Assembly: GCA_031418035.1 (NCBI GenBank)
Contig: JANOWU010000263.1
Location: 1 to 9,377 of the forward strand
Source: JANOYY01 sp031418035
Lineage (GTDB): Bacteria; Actinomycetota; Acidimicrobiia; Acidimicrobiales; JANYDT01
Length of the DNA: 9,377 bases
Direction: 5' to 3'
Each line of letters starts with the position of its first letter. Positions within the stretch are counted from its first letter, which is position 1. The notes below the pieces were generated by a model. That model ran no database searches and was not told the DNA's origin. It worked only from the letters and a program-made list of their open reading frames with translations. The translations under genes were made by a program, and so were the position numbers. Of this stretch, positions 5,811-9,377 are shown one piece after another.

Positions 5811-5929
5811 ACTCAACCTGCACCGCCGCACGGGAACACGTGTGCAAGACCAGTGCGGGATCGTCGTCTTGACTGACGGCGCGATCATGCACCTCGACCT
5901 GATCTGGACGTCGACGCTCAAGTGACTAC

Positions 5930-6577
5930 TCAGAAACGGGGCCGGCGACCAACGTGGGCGACGAGTTGGTCGATGAGCGGCGCGTCGCTCGGCACCGTAA
6001 CGGCAGGATCGTATGGATGTGGCCCGCCCCTCAGATCGGGCGGCATGGTCGCCCGGATCGCTTCGAACATCTCGACGCGTCCGACGGCGGGAAGGATGTC
6101 GCGCATCACGTCGAGCGAAACCCTTAAGACATCGGCGTTCCAGGCGGGTTTCTGGCCGGTGGCCACGGCCAGGTCCCACGTATGGACGGTGATCTCGGCC
6201 ACATAGGTGCGAAGCGCGAGGTGTCCGGACTCCGCCGCCCATGGCAGCATCGTCGGACGAACGAGGGCTGCGTCGTCGCGCCATGCATCGGTGGCAGCCG
6301 CGGCGAAGCTCAGCCACATCGTGTCCCAGTCGCCGTCTTCGGGAACGAACGCTTCGGGTCGAGCGAAAGGGTTCTCCACACCGTGGCCGACGACAGCGAG
6401 ACGATCGAGCACACCGAGCAGGTGGGCGAGGAGCTCGTGCACGTCGTAGGTGCCACACGGTGTCGGGTCATGGAGTTGCCCGTCTTGTACGCCGGCAATG
6501 GTCTCGCCGGCGGTCGACACGGCCGTGGCAAGGAGGGGTCGGGGATCAGTGATGAGTGGTGCGGTGAATGAGGTCAT
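5930..6577 (-). CDS. TIGR03086-type metal-binding protein (mycothiol-dependent maleylpyruvate isomerase/DinB-like fold)
   Basis: This intact 215-residue protein has the N-terminal pattern DPTPCGTYDVHELLAHLLGV (38-56) and a central YVAEITVHTWDLAVATG (125-141). These are hallmarks of the TIGR03086/maleylpyruvate-isomerase N family, which share the DinB four-helix bundle. The likely metal ligands are H52, E128 and H132, in the same order as in mycothiol-dependent maleylpyruvate isomerase. Family members are suspected of thiol-dependent chemistry with mycothiol in actinobacteria; the substrate here is not known. The length is normal (about 190-210 usual). It starts at ATG 6577, only 62 bp from the divergent WYL regulator gene, which suggests regulation by that protein. 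A decayed pentapeptide/DinB-type gene lies just downstream on the same strand. Confidence 0.88.
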   Translation of the reverse strand: MTSFTAPLITDPRPLLATAVSTAGETIAGVQDGQLHDPTPCGTYDVHELLAHLLGVLDRLAVVGHGVENPFARPEAFVPEDGDWDTMWLSFAAAATDAWRDDAALVRPTMLPWAAESGHLALRTYVAEITVHTWDLAVATGQKPAWNADVLRVSLDVMRDILPAVGRVEMFEAIRATMPPDLRGGPHPYDPAVTVPSDAPLIDQLVAHVGRRPRF

Positions 6578-6639
6578 ACCGAGAACCTAAATCCCGAAAG
6601 TGGCCACCTCCTGTCCAGGTTTCCTGAGATGATCGAACA
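6578..6639. promoter_or_regulatory. Divergent promoter region between the TIGR03086-type gene and the WYL regulator
   Basis: The 62-bp gap must hold both promoters. It has the perfect palindrome GTGGCCAC (6600-6607) and, directly after it, CCTGTCCAGG (6610-6619), whose outer CCTG/CAGG form an inverted repeat. WYL regulators often bind such sites between themselves and the gene they control, so this is the best operator candidate. There is little room for 5' untranslated regions, so one or both transcripts may be leaderless. No clear -35/-10 pair is called. Confidence 0.45.
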
Positions 6640-7623
6640 ATGCGAGCCGATCGTCTGGTAGCCCTTCTCCTGATCCTGCAACGCAAAGGTCAGGTGACCG
6701 CCCAGGAGGTTGCCCTCGAACTGGAGATTTCCGAACGCACGGCGCGTCGAGACCTCGAAGCGCTCGGGGCCGCCGGGTTGCCCGTGTATTCGACGCCGGG
6801 CCGCAACGGCGGCTGGAACCTGCTCGGAGGGGCCCGCACCGATCTGACCGGCCTCACCGCGGCTGAGGCTCGAGCACTGTTCCTCGTCGCTGGCCCGGGC
6901 TCCGCTGCGACACCGGCGGTGAAAGCAGGGTTGCGAAAACTGCTAGGCGCGCTTCCGGAAACGATGCGCGACGATGCCGAGAGCGCGTCGGTCGCACTTG
7001 TCGTCGATCCGACCCGTTGGGGCCAGAAGTCCATTGACCGTCCGGCACCACGTTGGCTCGATGACCTGCAGTCGGCGGTGATCGGTGGCGAGCAGGTGGT
7101 GCTCGGCTACGTCTCGCCGAAAGCTGAAACGACCAGTCGTGTCGTTCATCCGCTCGGCATCGCCGCCAAGGGACTGGCGTGGTACCTCGTGGCCGACACG
7201 AGCGCCGGCCTCCGCACATTTCGTGTCGACAGTGTGTCGTCTGTCGTGGGCACCGGAAACCGAGTCGTCCGGCCCGAGGGCTTCGACCTGGCCAGCGCGT
7301 GGAAACTGATAACCGAGCGGGTCGAACAGCATGCCGTCGTGTCAGCGCGGGTCTTGGCGCATCGCGACTCGTTGCGGCCGCTTCGGTGGATCTTCGGACC
7401 GAAGTTGCGCATCGGTCCGGCCGGTCCCGACGAGCGCATCGAAGTCGAGGTCGGAGCACCGGACCAAGCGGCGCTCGTGCGCAAACTGGTCATGTTCGGC
7501 GCCGCAGTCGAAGTCACCGAACCGTCGGCGATCCGTACCGAGCTCGCCCGCATGGGGCGAGAACTGGTCATGCTGTACGAGACGCCGCGTCGAAAACCCC
7601 GAGTGCCCGACGATGAACGCTGA
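6640..7623 (+). CDS. WYL-domain transcriptional regulator (DeoR-type HTH, YafY-like)
   Basis: This complete 327-residue regulator has a winged helix-turn-helix at residues 1-60 (ADRLVALLLILQRKGQVT, then ISERTARRDLEALGAAGLPV and the wing GRNGGW). A WYL domain spans about 143-205, with the literal W-Y-L at 181-183 (GLAWYLVAD) and conserved arginine R195 (FRVDSV). A C-terminal WCX-type extension runs from about 235 to 318. WYL domains bind small ligands or nucleic acid and control the HTH. It is divergent from the TIGR03086-type gene with a 62-bp gap, so it most likely regulates that gene and itself. The start at ATG 6640 fits the family beginning (MRADRL). A ribosome binding site is not obvious. 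The effector is unknown. Confidence 0.93.
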   Translation: MRADRLVALLLILQRKGQVTAQEVALELEISERTARRDLEALGAAGLPVYSTPGRNGGWNLLGGARTDLTGLTAAEARALFLVAGPGSAATPAVKAGLRKLLGALPETMRDDAESASVALVVDPTRWGQKSIDRPAPRWLDDLQSAVIGGEQVVLGYVSPKAETTSRVVHPLGIAAKGLAWYLVADTSAGLRTFRVDSVSSVVGTGNRVVRPEGFDLASAWKLITERVEQHAVVSARVLAHRDSLRPLRWIFGPKLRIGPAGPDERIEVEVGAPDQAALVRKLVMFGAAVEVTEPSAIRTELARMGRELVMLYETPRRKPRVPDDER

Positions 7624-7659
7624 TGATGGACGTCACCGGTACTTCCGACTTCAGGGGCA

Positions 7660-7874
7660 TCGATACTGCGACGCTGCCTCGACTGGAGCGAGCGTCGCCC
7701 ACATCTCGCAGGAGCATTACCTGCGTTGTTGCTCGACCACATGCTCACCGAAAAGTGGTTGATCCGACGCAAAATCGAGCCCTGCAGATCACCGATACCG
7801 GCCGCCGCCACCTCGCCACCAACCTTGGCTTCACCGCGCCGGGCGACCAGGGACGACCAGAGCGAGGGCTGTAA
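7660..7874 (+). pseudogene. ArsR-family regulator, C-terminal remnant, frameshifted
   Basis: Starting about 40 bp after the WYL stop, one frame reads RRCLDWSERRPHLAGALPAL, then LLDHMLTEKWLIRRKIEP. A second frame, shifted at about 7771-7779, continues RALQITDTGRRHLATNLGF to a TAA at 7872-7874. C-L-D-W-(S/T)-E-R-R-P-H-L-A-G-A-L, a W-(L/I)-R turn and (R)AL-x-(V/I)-T-x-x-GRR-x-L form the common C-terminal half of a group of ArsR-type transcription factors in actinobacteria and proteobacteria. The N-terminal winged helix is missing, so only about 65 of roughly 220 residues survive. No stop-free single frame covers both pieces. It is a decayed gene; reading it as a short new gene from 7623 or 7726 gives proteins that match in only one half. 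Confidence 0.65.
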
Positions 7875-7969
7875 CCGCGACGCAAACATGCGGTGTCACG
7901 ATCTTCCACCTGACCTCGATCTACGCAACGAGCACGCCGAGCAACGGGCTGAAGCCAAGCCGGGGTATC

Positions 7970-8404
7970 GTGACGCCTTCTATGGCGAGAACTGGCTTCA
8001 GTCATTTGGTGATTCGTGCGGCCGCTGTGACGACAGTGATAGTCGCCGTGACCATGATCTCGTCATGCGCAGCCGATGAAGATTCGATCGCCGCTGTCAC
8101 CACGACGTTCAACCGGTGGAACGACCTCGCCCGTAGTGGTGACCCCGAAGCGGCCCGATTCATCTGTGACAATCCGCCGGTCGAGGATGCGTACACGGCA
8201 CCGATTCTCGCTCGGCACCGCGGGTTCGCGGTGCCTGGCGAGCTGAATGTGCAGGTGAACGACGACACCGCAACAGTTGACTTCCTTGACGCGGGCACCG
8301 ACGAGGAAGGAGATGACACCGACGTGTTCATCAACCTTGTCAAAGAAAACGGTGGCTGGAGGGTCTGTCGATCGCAAATCACCGCCCCCGGAGGAATCGG
8401 ATGA
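7970..8404 (+). CDS. Predicted lipoprotein, NTF2-like
   Basis: This 144-residue protein begins with a signal peptide: basic residues near R7 and R16, a hydrophobic stretch (AAAVTTVIVAVTMI, 17-30) and a lipobox ISSC with the lipidated cysteine at 33. It should be anchored on the outer face of the membrane. After the acidic AADED start, the mature part reads IAAVTTTFNRWNDLARSGDPEAA and ends in a strand pattern ATVDFLDAG, VFINLVKENGGWRVCRSQ, typical of NTF2-like domains (DUF4878-like) in actinobacterial lipoproteins. Two other cysteines (66 and 133) could form a disulfide. GTG 7970 has a purine run (GGGG) four bases before it; ATG 7982 is an alternative start. Function is unknown. It has no obvious partner; a hairpin lies 57 bp downstream. 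I see nothing between 7875 and 7969. Confidence 0.8.
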   Translation: MTPSMARTGFSHLVIRAAAVTTVIVAVTMISSCAADEDSIAAVTTTFNRWNDLARSGDPEAARFICDNPPVEDAYTAPILARHRGFAVPGELNVQVNDDTATVDFLDAGTDEEGDDTDVFINLVKENGGWRVCRSQITAPGGIG

Positions 8405-8460
8405 CACTTAACGAGTTTGGGCGTTCGGTAGATGAGTGCCAGCGGGCATGGATTGGACAC

Positions 8461-8485
8461 GCTCAACGGTCGAGGTCCATTGAGC
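8461..8485. terminator. Stem-loop between the lipoprotein gene and trmB
   Basis: The arms are GCTCAACGG (8461-8469) and CCATTGAGC (8477-8485) with a 7-nt loop. Eight of nine positions pair; the ninth is C/A on the plus strand but a U-G wobble on the minus strand. It lies 57 bp after the lipoprotein stop. No T-run follows, so termination is a guess. Confidence 0.4.
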
Positions 8486-8522
8486 ATGAAGTAGCCGGCA
8501 CGCCTCTCGAAGGTCCACCGGG

Positions 8523-8553
8523 TTGTCGGGGTATCCGTCAGCGCGCTTAAGAT
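8523..8553 (+). promoter_or_regulatory. trmB promoter (-35 TTGTCG, -10 TAAGAT)
   Basis: TTGTCG (8523-8528) and TAAGAT (8548-8553) are 19 bp apart and match the TTG-NN-N / TANNNT actinobacterial pattern. The -10 ends eight bases before the trmB ATG (8562), so transcription should begin at or next to the ATG, giving a leaderless mRNA. This fits the absence of a ribosome binding site. Confidence 0.6.
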
Positions 8554-8561
8554 GTCGCGGC

Positions 8562-9266
8562 ATGAACGGTCCGACCTCACCCCCTCCCCAGGTCGACCCG
8601 GAGCCCTACGCGCAATCCGGTCGCCCGTCAACCGGTCGCAGTTCTCGAACATTCAAGCCCCGGCGCGGTCGCCTCACCCTGGCCGAGCAAGAAGCGATCG
8701 ACCGGTGGCTTCCCTCCTTCACCTACACACCGCGAGCCCACGAGCCGATCCCGTTCGACCCACTCGTGCTCGACGTCGGCTTCGGAAACGGCGAAACGAC
8801 GCACGCCCTCGCACGCGAATTCTGGGCGGCGACGGTCGTAGCGATCGACGTGCACACACCGGGGTTCGGCGCACTGCTGCGCGAACTCCACGATGCGTCG
8901 ATCGCCAACGTGAGGATCTGCGACTCCGATGCACTCGACGTCCTGCGCTGGAGCGCGCGTGACCACTCGGTCTCCCTGATCAACGTGTCGTTCCCCGACC
9001 CGTGGCCCAAGATCGGCCAACAACATCGCCGGCTCGTCCAGGAGTCGTTCCTCGACGTCCTCGCCCGCAAGCTTCGGGTCGGCGGCACGTTTCGTTTCGC
9101 TACCGACTGGTTGCCCTACGCCGAGCAGGTCGAGGGGTTGTTCAGCGCCGACGACCGTTTCGAGCAGGCGCCGCCGTGGACCACCCGCCCGAACACGAAG
9201 TTCGAGCGGCGTGGCCTCGCCGCGGGGCGCCCGTCGACCGACCTCGCGTACGTCCTACGGGACTGA
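8562..9266 (+). CDS. trmB: tRNA (guanine-N7-)-methyltransferase
   Basis: TrmB methylates N7 of G46 in the variable loop of tRNAs using S-adenosylmethionine. The 234-residue protein has the leader FKPRRGRLT (31-39), the SAM-binding loop LDVGFGNGETT (70-80), the second binding strand VVAIDVHTPGFGALL (92-106), CDSDALDVL (120-128), the catalytic FPDPWPK (144-150, D146) with HRRLVQ (155-160), FRFATDW (177-183) and the tRNA/SAM site TKFERRG (212-218). All are in normal order, so it should be active. The usual H-H-K-R-R cluster after the PDPW motif is here QQHRR. ATG 8562 is chosen because the promoter's predicted start point coincides with it. An upstream in-frame TTG (8523) lies inside the -35. 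It converges with the partial minus-strand gene at the right edge. Confidence 0.96.
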   Translation: MNGPTSPPPQVDPEPYAQSGRPSTGRSSRTFKPRRGRLTLAEQEAIDRWLPSFTYTPRAHEPIPFDPLVLDVGFGNGETTHALAREFWAATVVAIDVHTPGFGALLRELHDASIANVRICDSDALDVLRWSARDHSVSLINVSFPDPWPKIGQQHRRLVQESFLDVLARKLRVGGTFRFATDWLPYAEQVEGLFSADDRFEQAPPWTTRPNTKFERRGLAAGRPSTDLAYVLRD

Positions 9267-9308
9267 CCACGCCACGGGGACGTCACGCGGACGCGCCGCG
9301 GACCCGGA

Positions 9309-9377
9309 CTACTTGTTTGCGGCGTGGCGTCGAAACAGCGTGATCCGGTCTTCGCCGACCTTGGCCCGAAACTCGGG
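9309..9377 (-). CDS. C-terminus of an unidentified protein, partial
   Basis: The minus strand is open from the right edge to a TAG at 9309-9311, giving 22 residues: PEFRAKVGEDRITLFRRHAANK in two pieces, PEFRAKVGED and RITLFRRHAANK. Codons are G/C-ending and the peptide looks like a true protein end (strand then basic tail). It is convergent with trmB, 42 bp apart. I do not recognise the family from so short a piece. Confidence 0.5.
   Translation of the reverse strand, partial: PEFRAKVGEDRITLFRRHAANK

Noticed and set aside
5739..6458. Minus-strand open frame of 239 codons
   Set aside because: Mostly an out-of-frame shadow of the TIGR03086-type gene; only its last 23 codons belong to the DinB-type remnant.
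7146..7889. Minus-strand open frame of 247 codons
   Set aside because: Antisense shadow of the WYL regulator and ArsR remnant.
9267..9327. CCACGCC/GGCGTGG inverted pair between trmB and the convergent gene
   Set aside because: Seven-base arms 47 bp apart in GC-rich DNA are expected by chance, and one arm lies in coding sequence.

Overview
The window is GC-rich DNA (roughly 60-65% G+C by eye) from what is most likely a high-GC actinobacterium. The evidence is a PccB-type acyl-CoA carboxylase beta subunit, a mycothiol-isomerase-like (TIGR03086-type) protein, a WYL regulator and an apparently leaderless trmB promoter. The style of several fragments suggests Acidimicrobiia (Ilumatobacter-like), but that is inference only.

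Layout. The left edge (1-1224, minus) holds the first 408 codons of a carboxyltransferase subunit (pccB); its end lies outside the window. From about 1250 to 4570 there is no clearly intact gene. Instead there are recognisable pieces of genes on both strands: the C-terminus of mannose-6-phosphate isomerase with a frameshift, a YjbR/MmcQ C-terminus, an N-terminally truncated GNAT acetyltransferase, a helix-turn-helix fragment with different codon use, a SnoaL-like gene split by an in-frame TAG, the first residues of a class III nucleotide cyclase, and a frameshifted META (HslJ-like) domain. A 17-bp stem-loop lies upstream of pccB and a 15-bp inverted repeat sits against the YjbR fragment.

From 4633 to 7623 three intact genes appear: a 5'-3' exonuclease/flap endonuclease (minus), a TIGR03086-type metal-binding protein (minus), and a divergent WYL-domain regulator (plus) sharing a 62-bp intergenic region with it. 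Between the first two lies a frameshifted pentapeptide-repeat/DinB-type fragment. Just after the WYL gene lies a frameshifted ArsR C-terminus. The right part holds a predicted lipoprotein (7970-8404), trmB with a promoter placed for leaderless transcription (8562-9266), and the last 22 codons of a convergent gene at the edge.

How it works together. The clearest functional unit is the divergent WYL regulator/TIGR03086 pair, where the regulator probably controls both promoters. The other intact genes (propionyl/acyl-CoA carboxylation, flap removal, tRNA m7G46 methylation) are housekeeping functions with no evident link. The main feature of the window is a high density of decayed genes between housekeeping genes. 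I see no transposase, integrase, CRISPR array, tRNA or rRNA, and no convincing new multi-gene system.
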